DNA of 64,000 nt from Chitinophagaceae bacterium (GCA_025449645.1 JANWIY010000085.1:1-64000), one strand, 5' to 3'. Shown: positions 10,752 to 20,397, counted from the first letter of the stretch. Notes: a model not told the origin generated them from the letters alone. A program made the numbers and translations.

Positions 10752-10865
10752 ATTTTCAGGCAGGCGATTGAACGACAAACCTACAATAAAAGCCAATACC
10801 CCCGCCTGTGGCTTTCCGGGTCCAAGTTTTTTGCAGGAAAGCTTCGAAATTAACCCCAATCCCCT

Positions 10866-10873
10866 TACCTTTG
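10866..10873 (+). promoter_or_regulatory. Bacteroidota -7 element TACCTTTG upstream of rplU
   Basis: Matches TAnnTTTG, 20 bp before the rplU ATG; no well-spaced -33 TTTG seen. Confidence 0.45.
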
Positions 10874-10893
10874 CAGCCCTAATATTGCATCGT

Positions 10894-11196
10894 ATGTTCG
10901 CAGTAGTACAAATCGCAGGAAGCCAGTTCAGGGTTGAAAAAGACCAGACTTTATTTGTTCCCCGCATCGAAGGGCAGACCGGGGACAAGGTAGAATTTAA
11001 AGACGTGATACTGTCCACTGCAAAAGGAAAATTTGCCATGGGCAAGGACCTCAAGCAGGTAATCAAGGCCGAAATTCTTGGCCATGTGCAGGGAGATAAA
11101 GTGATTTCTTTTAAGATGAACAGAAGAAAGGGATTCCGGAAAAAACATGGTCACCGTACCCACTATACGAAAATCAAAGTGACGGAAATCGAATAA
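10894..11196 (+). CDS. rplU: 50S ribosomal protein L21
   Basis: MFAVVQIAGSQFRVEKDQTLFVPRIEGQTGDKVEF...KMNRRKGFRKKHGHRTHYTKIKV; start corrected from 10690. Confidence 0.97.
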   Translation: MFAVVQIAGSQFRVEKDQTLFVPRIEGQTGDKVEFKDVILSTAKGKFAMGKDLKQVIKAEILGHVQGDKVISFKMNRRKGFRKKHGHRTHYTKIKVTEIE

Positions 11197-11201
11197 GGTC
11201 A

Positions 11202-11235
11202 TTTTCAAATTTTCAAATTTTCAAATTTCCAAATT
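11202..11235 (+). repeat. Short tandem repeat (TTCAAATT)x~4 between rplU and rpmA
   Basis: attttcaaattttcaaattttcaaatttccaaatt, last unit with one substitution. Confidence 0.85.
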
Positions 11236-11243
11236 AGTTCACA

Positions 11244-11513
11244 ATGGCACACAAGAAAGGCGAAGGCAGCGTAAAGAACGGCCGCGATTCGCAGAGTAAA
11301 AGACTCGGTGTTAAAATTTTTGGTGGCCAGGCTGCGGTATCCGGCAACATCATCGTTCGTCAACGCGGTACCGTTTATCATCCGGGAAAAAATGTAGGTG
11401 TGGGCAGAGACTTCACCTTATTTGCACTCACCGATGGTGTGGTGGAATTTAAAAAAGGAAAGGCCGACAGAACATTTGTTCACGTTCTTCCGGCACCTGC
11501 CACGGCCCAGTAA
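11244..11513 (+). CDS. rpmA: 50S ribosomal protein L27
   Basis: [61 protein letters not shown]. Confidence 0.98.
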   Translation: MAHKKGEGSVKNGRDSQSKRLGVKIFGGQAAVSGNIIVRQRGTVYHPGKNVGVGRDFTLFALTDGVVEFKKGKADRTFVHVLPAPATAQ

Positions 11514-11628
11514 AATTTCATTACGTAGTGATTCTTTGGAATAATTCAAAAAAACTTTTGGATAATTCTAAAGAATTTATATTTTTACTACGTAAATTAG
11601 TTTACTAACCATTTAAATTCTACAAACA

Positions 11629-11727
11629 ATGGCAACAGCAAAAAAAGCAGCTAAGAAAAAAGCAGCTCCAAAAAAGAAAGCGGCTCCGAAAAAGAAAGCT
11701 GCTAAGAAGTCTGCAAAGAAGAAATAA
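11629..11727 (+). CDS. 32-aa Lys/Ala/Pro-rich histone H1-like mini-protein
   Basis: ATG at 11629 reads MATAKKAAKKKAAPKKKAAPKKKAAKKSAKKK*, framed by an AT-rich promoter-like region and a strong terminator; below ORF-track size cutoff. Confidence 0.8.
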   Translation: MATAKKAAKKKAAPKKKAAPKKKAAKKSAKKK

Positions 11728-11754
11728 TTTCTTCCTTAGTTGGCTGAAAATATC

Positions 11755-11787
11755 AAAGTCCCCCGGAACATTCCGGGGGACTTTTTG
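11755..11787 (+). terminator. Strong intrinsic terminator
   Basis: aaagtcccccggaacattccgggggactttttg: GC-rich stem plus T-run. Confidence 0.9.
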
Positions 11788-11793
11788 TTTTAG

Positions 11794-11801
11794 TACATTT
11801 G
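11794..11801 (+). promoter_or_regulatory. -7-like element TACATTTG upstream of polX-like gene
   Basis: TAnnTTTG match 27 bp before ATG at 11829. Confidence 0.4.
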
Positions 11802-11828
11802 TACCTTCATCTTCTCAAACTCAAGCCC

Positions 11829-13487
11829 ATGGCGGTTGACAATGCCTACATAGCAGAAAGTTTTTCCCTTCTCGCCAAACTCATGGACATCCATGGCGAG
11901 AATTCTTTTAAAACAAAATCCTACGCAATTGCTGCCTTCAACATCGATAAATTAACGGAGGACCTGACCGTGCTTGCACGCGAAAAAATCATCTCGATCA
12001 AAGGCATCGGACCGAGCATCGGTAAGCAAATCGTCGAAATAGTGGAAACCGGCGAGCTGGGTCAACTTCGGGAGATAATTCAAAAAACACCCCCCGGAGT
12101 CATCGAAATGCTCAAAATCAAGGGTCTGGGTCCAAAAAAGATTTCCACCGTCTGGAAGGAGATGGAAATCGAATCCATCGGTGAACTTATGTATGCTTGC
12201 AACGAAAACCGTCTGCTCCTTTACAAAGGTTTTGGAGAGAAGTCGCAGAATAATATTCGGGACACAATTACGTTCTATCTGAAGAGTCAGGGAAGCTTTC
12301 TCTTCGCTGAAGTGGAAGGCTATGCCCTCCAGATTCAAAAAAACCTGAGAACAGCCTTTCCGCAACACCTGATTGCCCTGACGGGCTCCTTCCGCAGGCA
12401 ACTTGAAATTGTTGATCAGCCGGAATGGGTCTGCAACATTCCGCCGTCAGAACTTTCTTCCTGTTTATCCGGAATGGAATTCCAGTCCGCGCAAACCACG
12501 AACGAAATCCTTACCGCTTCGGGGCCAGAAAATATTTCGTTGAAATTTCATTGTGTTCCCTCTGAAGCATTTTATTCAACTCTCTTTGAAACCAGCGCAA
12601 GCGAAGCTTTTCTTAGCGCCTGGAGGAAAAAATTTGCGGCGATGCCGAATCCGCCTTCGGAAGAATCCATTTTTCAGGAATCCGGTATTCCTTTCATTCC
12701 TTCAGCATTGCGTGAGGATCCTGCCATGCTGGATAGGTCCCTGAATCTCCAGTCGCTTATTCAGACTTCCGACATCAAGGGCATCATCCATAGTCACAGC
12801 AACTGGAGCGACGGATCCCAAACCATTGAACAAATGGCCAAAGCCTGCATTGAACAGGGATTTGAATACCTCGTGATCAGCGACCACAGCAAGTCGGCTT
12901 TTTATGCCAACGGGCTTTCTGAAGAACGCGTCCGGGAGCAACACCTCTATATTGATGAGCTCAACCTTCAGCTCGCACCCTTTCATATTTTTAAAAGCAT
13001 TGAGAGTGATATCCTGAACGATGGCAACCTCGATTACAACGAAGGGATCCTGGCAACATTCGACCTGGTGATTGCATCCGTGCATTCAAACCTGAAGATG
13101 AGTGAAGAAAAAGCCATGAACCGGCTGTTGCGCGCAATCGAAAATCCTCACATGCGCATCCTGGGCCATCCTACAGGCCGGTTATTACTAAGCCGCCCGG
13201 GATATCCGGTAAATCATGAGAGGCTGATTGAAGCCTGCGCTGCGCATCAGGTGGTGATCGAACTCAACGCCCATCCGCGGCGGCTGGATCTTGACTGGCG
13301 CTGGATCGATTATGCACTCCGGAAAAATGTGCTGATCTCCATCGATCCCGATGCGCATTCCATCGCAGGCTATCACGATATTCATTATGGCGTGCTGGCA
13401 GCACAGAAAGGCGGATTGCGTGCTGAACAAAATCTGAGCAGCTTTTCGCTTGAGCACATGAAAAGATTTGTCAGTGAGAAGCGTTGA
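11829..13487 (+). CDS. Family X DNA polymerase-like/PHP domain protein; polymerase palm appears catalytically degenerate
   Basis: HhH motifs (ISIKGIGPSIGKQI, LKIKGLGPKKI), PolX-like GSFRR..., intact PHP motifs (HSHSNWSDG, DHSKSA, VHSN, GHPTGR, DPDAHS). Confidence 0.88.
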   Translation: MAVDNAYIAESFSLLAKLMDIHGENSFKTKSYAIAAFNIDKLTEDLTVLAREKIISIKGIGPSIGKQIVEIVETGELGQLREIIQKTPPGVIEMLKIKGLGPKKISTVWKEMEIESIGELMYACNENRLLLYKGFGEKSQNNIRDTITFYLKSQGSFLFAEVEGYALQIQKNLRTAFPQHLIALTGSFRRQLEIVDQPEWVCNIPPSELSSCLSGMEFQSAQTTNEILTASGPENISLKFHCVPSEAFYSTLFETSASEAFLSAWRKKFAAMPNPPSEESIFQESGIPFIPSALREDPAMLDRSLNLQSLIQTSDIKGIIHSHSNWSDGSQTIEQMAKACIEQGFEYLVISDHSKSAFYANGLSEERVREQHLYIDELNLQLAPFHIFKSIESDILNDGNLDYNEGILATFDLVIASVHSNLKMSEEKAMNRLLRAIENPHMRILGHPTGRLLLSRPGYPVNHERLIEACAAHQVVIELNAHPRRLDLDWRWIDYALRKNVLISIDPDAHSIAGYHDIHYGVLAAQKGGLRAEQNLSSFSLEHMKRFVSEKR

Positions 13488-13494
13488 AAGAAAG

Positions 13495-13540
13495 GGTTGA
13501 TGGATATCAGGTGCGACTCCGCAACAGGAGTCCATCAACC
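13495..13540. terminator. Nested hairpin between convergent genes
   Basis: GGTTGATGGA...TCCATCAACC outer stem and GACTCC...GGAGTC inner stem; pyrimidine/T-rich tail on minus strand. Confidence 0.5.
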
Positions 13541-13555
13541 ATCAGCTATCAACCA

Positions 13556-16500
13556 TCAACTATTCATGCCCGCAATTGGCAATTCAACATAAAAAGTGCT
13601 ACCCTCATTCACCGAGGTTTCAAACCAGATCCTGCCCTTGGCCTGCTCCACGATGGTCTTGCTCATGGCGAGTCCCAGGCCGGTGCCGGAGGATTTTGTA
13701 GTGAAATTCGGGGTAAATATTTTGGATTGCATTTGTTCCGGAATTCCTTCTCCATTGTCGCTTATCTTGATCCGGATGCGGTCTCCGATCAATTCCTCGC
13801 TCACACTGATCACGCATGTTTTCTTTTCATGACAGGCTTCAAAGGCATTCTGCAGCAGATTGGTGAACAGGCGGTTCAGCTGCGTCTTATCAGCGTACAC
13901 CATGATCTTGTCCCGGACCGGAACCCATTTAAAAAGCAGGTTCTCCATAGTTTCATATAAAGAGACGAGAGAAAAAAGCATTTCATGGAGATCAACGATT
14001 TCCTTTCGGGGATTTCCGATATTGGCAAACTGCGAGAAGTCTGCCGCAATCTTTGATAAATGATCGATCTGCTCTACCAGGGTCTTTGCCACGTTTGCCG
14101 TAAGCTCCTTTACATTTCCTGCATCACTGTTATTGGCTTTCTGCAGGTATTGAATACTCAGCTTCATCGGTGTCAGGGGGTTCTTGATTTCATGAGCAAC
14201 CTGCCTCGCCATTTCCCTCCAGGCACCCTCACGTTCACTCTTGGCCAACGCAGCAGCGCTCTCTTCCAGCTGCGCCACCATGCGATTGTATTCCTTGATC
14301 AGGCCGCCGATTTCGTCATTCTTTTTCCATTCGATGGCTTCGTTGGTCCTGCTCAAATTTACCTCCCTCATTTTCTCCGAGATCAGCGTAAAGGAAGAAG
14401 TAATGCGGTTGGTGAGAAAGAGTGCAATGGTGCCGGCAATAAGAAAAATGAATACATTCAGGTTCATAATGGTAACCAGGAACCTTGAAATTTCATCATT
14501 CAATTCATCCTCTGTATTGAAGGATGGAATGTTCAGATAGGCGCTCGCATGTCCTTTGCCAATGCGGACGGGACAATAAATACTCTGGAAACTGATGCCG
14601 CCCATTTTCTCCTGGTTGAAGAATTCAACAGAATTCAGCCTGTTCATATAAAAATAGGCGAGCGGATTCATCTGCTCGCTCAGAATACCCTTCGTATAAA
14701 TAAAGGGATTGGAAGAAACGATCAGGTTACCATTGAGGTCATACAGATTAATATCGGCATTATGGATCTCCGCTGTGTTGTTGATCATTTTTTCAAGATC
14801 ATCCCTGGGCACACTCAGGATGGGGTTTACAGAAAGGTCTGGCCGCTGGTATCGCGTCAGCCGGCTTTCTATCTCTGCAGTCATCACTTTAAGTGAAGCA
14901 CTCAGCCTGTCCTGGTTATTCCGGTTGTATCTGTTGATGAGAAAGAAAATCGTAGACACTCCGATCACCAGGAAAAGGAACAGGCTGACGAAAATGATTG
15001 TGGTATGGATTTGCGATCGGATGTTCAGCTGCAGATATTCTTTCAGCTGCTGCCAGTGAAGACCCGTTTGTATGAGCACCGAACTGAACCAGAATAAGGC
15101 CACGAGTATCAGAAAAGCACTGAAGAGATAAGAAAATAAAGTGATGGCCTCAATCACCAGGTTATCCTTCTTTGCGATCACAATCAGCTTGTCATCTGAA
15201 ATGCTGTGCCAAAGCTCGTCGTATCCATTATTTTTTTTCTGGTAGAAATCCTTTTTGGGGATCATGCTGTCATCCAGCTGGGTGGGGAATGGATAGTTGT
15301 TATAATAAGTGACCAGTTCATTATTGCTGTAGATGGCATAGGAATATATCGGCGAATATTCAGGGAGAAATTCCTTTCGCTGCTGGGTCAGCTGGGGCAC
15401 CAATCCTTCGCTCTTATAGCTCCTGGGTTCGGCCTGCACAAAAAGATAGCCCACAATTTTCCCTGACGGGGCCTGGATCACTTTCTTATAGATATAGCTG
15501 AATTTGTCATACGATCTCTCATAATACATCAGGTTGGGAATCGTAGTTGGTTTCCCCTGAAGTTTAAAAACCGTATTTAGGGTATCAAAGGAAACCGGAA
15601 CCTGGTTGTAGAGTGGTTTCTCAGCGGAATCATAAATATAGATCTTGGTGTCGTATTTGCTGAGATAGGCGCTAAAATTATTATTGATCAGACTGTCTTT
15701 AAGATAATGGTTCTCCGCCGGATTGCGGAAGCGGTTGAATCCACGAAGCATAAAATCGTTGTCGAAATAAATTAGCGACATGCTCACGAGTTTTTCACTG
15801 GAGGGATCTATCTGTTCTGCCAGCCGGTCGGCAAAACTCTTGCGCTGTTCCAGTTCAATTTTCCGGTTTTCAAAAATGATGATCACGGAAATGGAACTGG
15901 AGAAAATAAACAGCCAGAATAAAATTTCAGATACATTCAGCTGGTAATGAAGTCCGGAAAAAAGATTCCTCATCATGAGCCACAAATAACAAAGCAGCCA
16001 GATCAGCACGTAGATGTCAAGCTCCACAACAGCCGTTCCCGAATGAAAGGTGAGAAAGCTAAGCCCGATGGTGGCTACAAGAATAAAAACGGGCATTATT
16101 TTATTTTCGATCAGGCCGCGCACGAGGCGCAGGAGGATCTGCGTAAAAAAGAAATAGCTAAGGGCCAGTGCGGCAAGTATGATGAAACTGACAACGCTGT
16201 AAATGGTGAGGCTAAATAAATTGGTGACGTTAAAAGATATCCTGGCATCGGCCACGAGACTCTGTACGATATCCGCAAATAGAAAAGTGATGGTCACCAG
16301 AATACCCATCGCGCAAACGATCACCAGCCAGCGCTTCCAAAAACTTCTGAACCTCGGAAAGACCCATTCTCCTATTTCCTGCCTTACAAACAAAACGATC
16401 CAGCAAAACAGAAGGGCATTGATGAGGAGATCTCCAAGGGACCGGAGCACAAAATTGGAACTGTAAATGGTGGGATCAAACAATTCATATTGCCTTAAGT

Positions 16501-17314
16501 TCAGGATCTCCGGAAAGCTGTAGCTGATGGTCCTGAAAATGAGAATTGTTACGGCAAGAAAAAGAATGCCCACGATCCGGTCATATTTTTCAGCGATGGC
16601 ATGGGCCATATTGTGCACGATCACGAGCAAAACCAGCACCCCGACAAACACCACCAGAAGAAGAACCAGACTGTATTTCGCCACGTGATATGATTCTGTT
16701 CTCTGGAGATAAAAAAGCGTTTCCCCTTCCAGGTTCTTCACCGGGAAAGGCGTTGGAGCCAGAGAAATGCGAACCCGGTTTTCTGCTGATGGGAATCCGA
16801 CGAATTCGGGCTTTAGATTTTCCGGAGAAATATAATACTGCCAGCGCACGGGAATAAGAGCAATTACAGTAAGCGGATAGGGAACCACCACAAAGGAATG
16901 CTTGATGATTTCAAACTGCCCGTTGCTCAGGTTCACAAAATAATTTCCGTCTGCTTTGAGCAGCATGCTGTCTGGCAAAACGGATGACTGGTCACTCCAG
17001 AAAGTGAGGTGTTCGCTGAACGGATGGTTCCGCTCATAGATGAGGATTCCATATTGCTTATCCATCAGGTTATCCAGATCAGTACGCGAATAATTTTTAT
17101 CAGACAACCTGCGGATGAGGTTTTCATCCTTCAGCAATTGCTGAAAATCCGATTCACGCTCCTTTAAGAAAGATTCGATGGAGTTTCGCAGGATGCGTGT
17201 TGTAGATAATCCGCTGAGATAGATATTGATGAGATAGGCCGCAATGAAAAGAACGATGCCTGCAAGCATCAGGTAAACATTCCTGCGAAAAAATTTTTTG
17301 AGAAAGGCAATCAA
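13556..17314 (-). CDS. Large NtrY-like membrane histidine kinase (HAMP + HisKA + HATPase)
   Basis: REMARQVAHEIKNPLTPMKLSIQYLQ H-box, NLLQNAFEA N-box, DNGEGIPEQM, TGLGLAMSKTIVEQ; many TM segments. Confidence 0.93.
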   Translation of the reverse strand: MIAFLKKFFRRNVYLMLAGIVLFIAAYLINIYLSGLSTTRILRNSIESFLKERESDFQQLLKDENLIRRLSDKNYSRTDLDNLMDKQYGILIYERNHPFSEHLTFWSDQSSVLPDSMLLKADGNYFVNLSNGQFEIIKHSFVVVPYPLTVIALIPVRWQYYISPENLKPEFVGFPSAENRVRISLAPTPFPVKNLEGETLFYLQRTESYHVAKYSLVLLLVVFVGVLVLLVIVHNMAHAIAEKYDRIVGILFLAVTILIFRTISYSFPEILNLRQYELFDPTIYSSNFVLRSLGDLLINALLFCWIVLFVRQEIGEWVFPRFRSFWKRWLVIVCAMGILVTITFLFADIVQSLVADARISFNVTNLFSLTIYSVVSFIILAALALSYFFFTQILLRLVRGLIENKIMPVFILVATIGLSFLTFHSGTAVVELDIYVLIWLLCYLWLMMRNLFSGLHYQLNVSEILFWLFIFSSSISVIIIFENRKIELEQRKSFADRLAEQIDPSSEKLVSMSLIYFDNDFMLRGFNRFRNPAENHYLKDSLINNNFSAYLSKYDTKIYIYDSAEKPLYNQVPVSFDTLNTVFKLQGKPTTIPNLMYYERSYDKFSYIYKKVIQAPSGKIVGYLFVQAEPRSYKSEGLVPQLTQQRKEFLPEYSPIYSYAIYSNNELVTYYNNYPFPTQLDDSMIPKKDFYQKKNNGYDELWHSISDDKLIVIAKKDNLVIEAITLFSYLFSAFLILVALFWFSSVLIQTGLHWQQLKEYLQLNIRSQIHTTIIFVSLFLFLVIGVSTIFFLINRYNRNNQDRLSASLKVMTAEIESRLTRYQRPDLSVNPILSVPRDDLEKMINNTAEIHNADINLYDLNGNLIVSSNPFIYTKGILSEQMNPLAYFYMNRLNSVEFFNQEKMGGISFQSIYCPVRIGKGHASAYLNIPSFNTEDELNDEISRFLVTIMNLNVFIFLIAGTIALFLTNRITSSFTLISEKMREVNLSRTNEAIEWKKNDEIGGLIKEYNRMVAQLEESAAALAKSEREGAWREMARQVAHEIKNPLTPMKLSIQYLQKANNSDAGNVKELTANVAKTLVEQIDHLSKIAADFSQFANIGNPRKEIVDLHEMLFSLVSLYETMENLLFKWVPVRDKIMVYADKTQLNRLFTNLLQNAFEACHEKKTCVISVSEELIGDRIRIKISDNGEGIPEQMQSKIFTPNFTTKSSGTGLGLAMSKTIVEQAKGRIWFETSVNEGSTFYVELPIAGMNS

Positions 17315-18093
17315 TCGTAAAGTTTTTGTTTTTTAACGGCGTTCCAAACGGCGTCTAACTCTTCCAGCGATAGATCCGTCATCTGCTTGCCGGTTAAAAC
17401 AACAGCTTGCTCCATTTTCGTAAATCGTTCAATGAATTTGCGGTTGGTGCGCTCGAGGGCAGTTTCGGCATCTACCTGCAAAAATCGTGAATAATTGATG
17501 AGCGAGAACAGCAAATCACCGAATTCCTCTTCTATATGCAGCGAATCCCCGGAAGCCTCCGCTTCCTTTAATTCCCGGGTTTCTTCCTCTACCTTTTCCC
17601 AAACTTCCTGGCTGTTGTTCCATTCAAAACCCACCTGCCTGGCTTTCTCCTGGAGCCGGATCGCCTTCACAACGGCAGGGAGGGCCGATGGGATTCCGCC
17701 CAAAACGGATTTTTTCCCTTCTTTTAATTTCAGGTTTTCCCAGTTGCGCTTAACATCGGTTTCATCATTAACTTTTACATCGCCATAAATGTGCGGATGC
17801 CGGGAAATGAGCTTTTCACAGATCCCATGTAACACTTCTTCCAGTGTGAATTTATCCTGCTCCCTTCCAATTCTTGCATAAAAAAGAAGGTGCAGAAAAA
17901 GGTCCCCCAGCTCCTCTTTGATCCCCATCCAGTTTTCATCAAGGACAGCATCCGCAAGCTCATAGAGTTCCTCTATGGTCAGTGATCTCAGGGTTTGGAT
18001 GGTCTGCCTGCGATCCCAGGGACATTGTTCCCTGAGCTCATCCATAATTTTAACAAGCCGTAAAAAAGTATCTGAAACAGATTCTGATTCCAT
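17311..18093 (-). CDS. mazG: Nucleoside triphosphate pyrophosphohydrolase MazG
   Basis: LREQCPWDRRQTIQTLRSLTIEELYELADA...EELGDLFLHLLFYARI; 4-bp overlap with downstream kinase. Confidence 0.95.
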   Translation of the reverse strand: MESESVSDTFLRLVKIMDELREQCPWDRRQTIQTLRSLTIEELYELADAVLDENWMGIKEELGDLFLHLLFYARIGREQDKFTLEEVLHGICEKLISRHPHIYGDVKVNDETDVKRNWENLKLKEGKKSVLGGIPSALPAVVKAIRLQEKARQVGFEWNNSQEVWEKVEEETRELKEAEASGDSLHIEEEFGDLLFSLINYSRFLQVDAETALERTNRKFIERFTKMEQAVVLTGKQMTDLSLEELDAVWNAVKKQKLYD

Positions 18094-18096
18094 AAA

Positions 18097-19185
18097 CTAC
18101 AATTCAAAAATGGAAAAAACGATAAATATCACCAGAAGGAAAAGCTGAACCAGGAATGAGCCCCAAAAAAGTAAAAAATACTTGAATATGGTTTTCATTC
18201 GACCCTGTCCATAGAAAATCCGCATTGCCCGGTAATAATACCAGATGGGGAACAGCAAAACGATGATTGCCGGCCAGCTAATCCAATGCCAGCCGGAAAG
18301 CGTCTCCGTTTTTCTTAGCAGGAAATATACCAGCAGGGTCAGAAATGAAAAAATATAAAGATGCACCGCAAATATACCATGATCCACATAGTAAAACTGT
18401 TTGCGACGAACATAAAGCAGCTTCAGTAAAAAGGCAAACAGGGGCAGCGAGAGAAAAAGCAATTTCGGAAAATTGTGAAGAAAGATATTTACCCACTCTT
18501 TGAGCAGTTCAGCCTTGTCTTCCTTATACTTTTCACTCATCTCAATTCCCTTTCTCTTTACCATCCTTTTCAACCAGGAATCCCGCTTTGCTGCAGGAAT
18601 GGACCGTTGAGCGGAATCATATTGCCCGACCGAGTGATAATCCTCTTCATTACCCATAAACGTGATCCGAGCTTTCCTGAGAGAATCAGGCAAAACGTTT
18701 GTCTTTTCATTTCGGTTAAACGCAAATGCCTTCCTTATATTTGCTGAATCCTTTGCATCATCCGCGCCAGAAAGTGCCCGCTGCTCCAGGACTTCAATTT
18801 GTTTGCGACGTTCAGAATCGGTTCCGATATGCAGGTTATTGGCACCGTTTCCGAAATTCAGATTCCCCGCGTCAACCATTGAGAAGAATATAATAAAGAA
18901 AAAAGCCGAAGTGAAAATATACATCCTTATCGGATCCAGGTAACTCGCTCTCCTTCCCGCTTTATATTCTTTGGAAAGAAAACCCGGCCTTCGGAACAGG
19001 TCCTTTACGGTCACGAAGAACTTGCCGTCAAAATGTGTAATATCGGAAAAAAAATGCGAGACCAGGTGCCAGGCTGTCTGCCGGGGTTCAATATTTTCCT
19101 GGCCGCAAACCGGACAATATCTTTGTGGTACCGGAGAGCCGCAATTAAGACAAATTTTTTCCGCCCTGACCTTACCGTGTGACAA
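18097..19185 (-). CDS. DUF3667-type membrane protein with N-terminal zinc ribbon
   Basis: CLNCGSPVPQRYCPVCGQEN zinc-ribbon followed by HLVSHFFSDITHFDGKFFVTVKDLFRRPGFLSKEYKAGRRASYLDPIRMYIF and TM helices. Confidence 0.85.
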   Translation of the reverse strand: MSHGKVRAEKICLNCGSPVPQRYCPVCGQENIEPRQTAWHLVSHFFSDITHFDGKFFVTVKDLFRRPGFLSKEYKAGRRASYLDPIRMYIFTSAFFFIIFFSMVDAGNLNFGNGANNLHIGTDSERRKQIEVLEQRALSGADDAKDSANIRKAFAFNRNEKTNVLPDSLRKARITFMGNEEDYHSVGQYDSAQRSIPAAKRDSWLKRMVKRKGIEMSEKYKEDKAELLKEWVNIFLHNFPKLLFLSLPLFAFLLKLLYVRRKQFYYVDHGIFAVHLYIFSFLTLLVYFLLRKTETLSGWHWISWPAIIVLLFPIWYYYRAMRIFYGQGRMKTIFKYFLLFWGSFLVQLFLLVIFIVFSIFEL

Positions 19186-19264
19186 TACTGAAATTTAATT
19201 AAAAATAAAGATATTCGATTATAATTAAGACGTCCTTTTCCCGTTTACCCAATGTCGCTAACTA

Positions 19265-20110
19265 ATGGATATGATATGTAGCAGGTATTTGCAGGCCTTA
19301 TTTTTCTTGCTTACAGCGGTCCCCGTCCGTTCCCAGTATTACTATAAGGATATTCTTGATACCCGCCAGACACAGCTTACCTGGAAATCCTATTTCGCTA
19401 ATAAAGTAAAAAAGGTAAACATCCTAAGCACGGAAAGGAACGGAGAACCGACACCGGGTTTCGAGTGCACACAGACCGTTTCTCCCGACTATCACACCAT
19501 TCAGACTTTTACCAAATCGGCCGACGTGCAACCATCCGTCCTCTTTTCTTCTTATGATGCAAACGGAAGACTAATAAAAACGGAAGACACGAGTGACACA
19601 TATAAAAGCACGACTATTTACAATTACAATGATGCAGGAGAAATCGATACCATTATCAATACCTCATTGGAAACCGACAACAAGTTGATGACAAATGAAA
19701 AACATATCTGGACCTATAATAACGGGAAGGCTGTGCTGATGTTAAAAATTAAGAATGTGTCAGATACGACCATAGTGAATTTTACATCAGATGAAAAGGG
19801 GAATATTATTGAAGAAAGGGCGGTCCACCAAAAAGAAAACCTGCCTGCAGTTTATTATTATTACGACAACGATCAAAGGCTCACAGATATTGTGCGCTAT
19901 AATGAAAAAGCGCAGAGACTTTTACCTGACTATATTTTTGGTTACGGAACTGAGGGTATTGCATCCATGATTTTTGTTCCGGCAGGATCAGACGATTATG
20001 AACGATGGATATACGAATATGATAGTCGGGGGTTGAAGTCGGCCGAGACATGTTTCAACAAAAGAAAGGAGATCATGGCAAAGATTATCTATCAGTATAA
20101 TTCTCAATAG
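19265..20110 (+). CDS. Secreted hypothetical protein with RHS/YD-like strands
   Basis: Signal-like N-terminus; repeated DANGRLIKTEDTSD.. / NYNDAGEIDTI / YDSRGLKSAE type segments. Confidence 0.6.
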   Translation: MDMICSRYLQALFFLLTAVPVRSQYYYKDILDTRQTQLTWKSYFANKVKKVNILSTERNGEPTPGFECTQTVSPDYHTIQTFTKSADVQPSVLFSSYDANGRLIKTEDTSDTYKSTTIYNYNDAGEIDTIINTSLETDNKLMTNEKHIWTYNNGKAVLMLKIKNVSDTTIVNFTSDEKGNIIEERAVHQKENLPAVYYYYDNDQRLTDIVRYNEKAQRLLPDYIFGYGTEGIASMIFVPAGSDDYERWIYEYDSRGLKSAETCFNKRKEIMAKIIYQYNSQ

Positions 20111-20130
20111 ATTGCCAAAAGCTATATCAT

Positions 20131-20195
20131 TTAATTATTAAGCGTACTTCTACGTACCGCTTTAATTATTACGCGTATTTCTACGCAAATCCGCT
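20131..20195. repeat. Two imperfect ~31-34 bp tandem repeats (TTAATTATTA[A/C]GCGTA[C/T]TTCTACG...CCGCT)
   Basis: Direct inspection of intergenic DNA between 20110 and 20428. Confidence 0.75.
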
Positions 20196-20397
20196 CCTGT
20201 CGTGGATTACAGGCCATAAGCGTTTTATTCACATTTATTACAGATTTATATTTTTGGCTGGAATTTTGATCAATGAAAATTCCCCCACACTTCCCGATTA
20301 GCCTGAGAAAAATAATCGTTGACTTTCCAATATAATACCAAAAACGACTGACTTTGGCAGGAAATTTGTTTCTCAAAACTGACTTTTTCTGTATCTG

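Noticed and set aside
10752-11066. N-terminal extension of the GH3-like ORF
   Set aside because: Antisense to rplU; protein similarity starts at MKIKSFLAK (10751)
13495-13540. Nested hairpin as a structured ncRNA
   Set aside because: Position between convergent genes and T-rich tail on the minus strand are better explained as a terminator
14060-14488. 142-aa plus-strand ORF inside the kinase gene
   Set aside because: Antisense shadow ORF of the NtrY-like kinase
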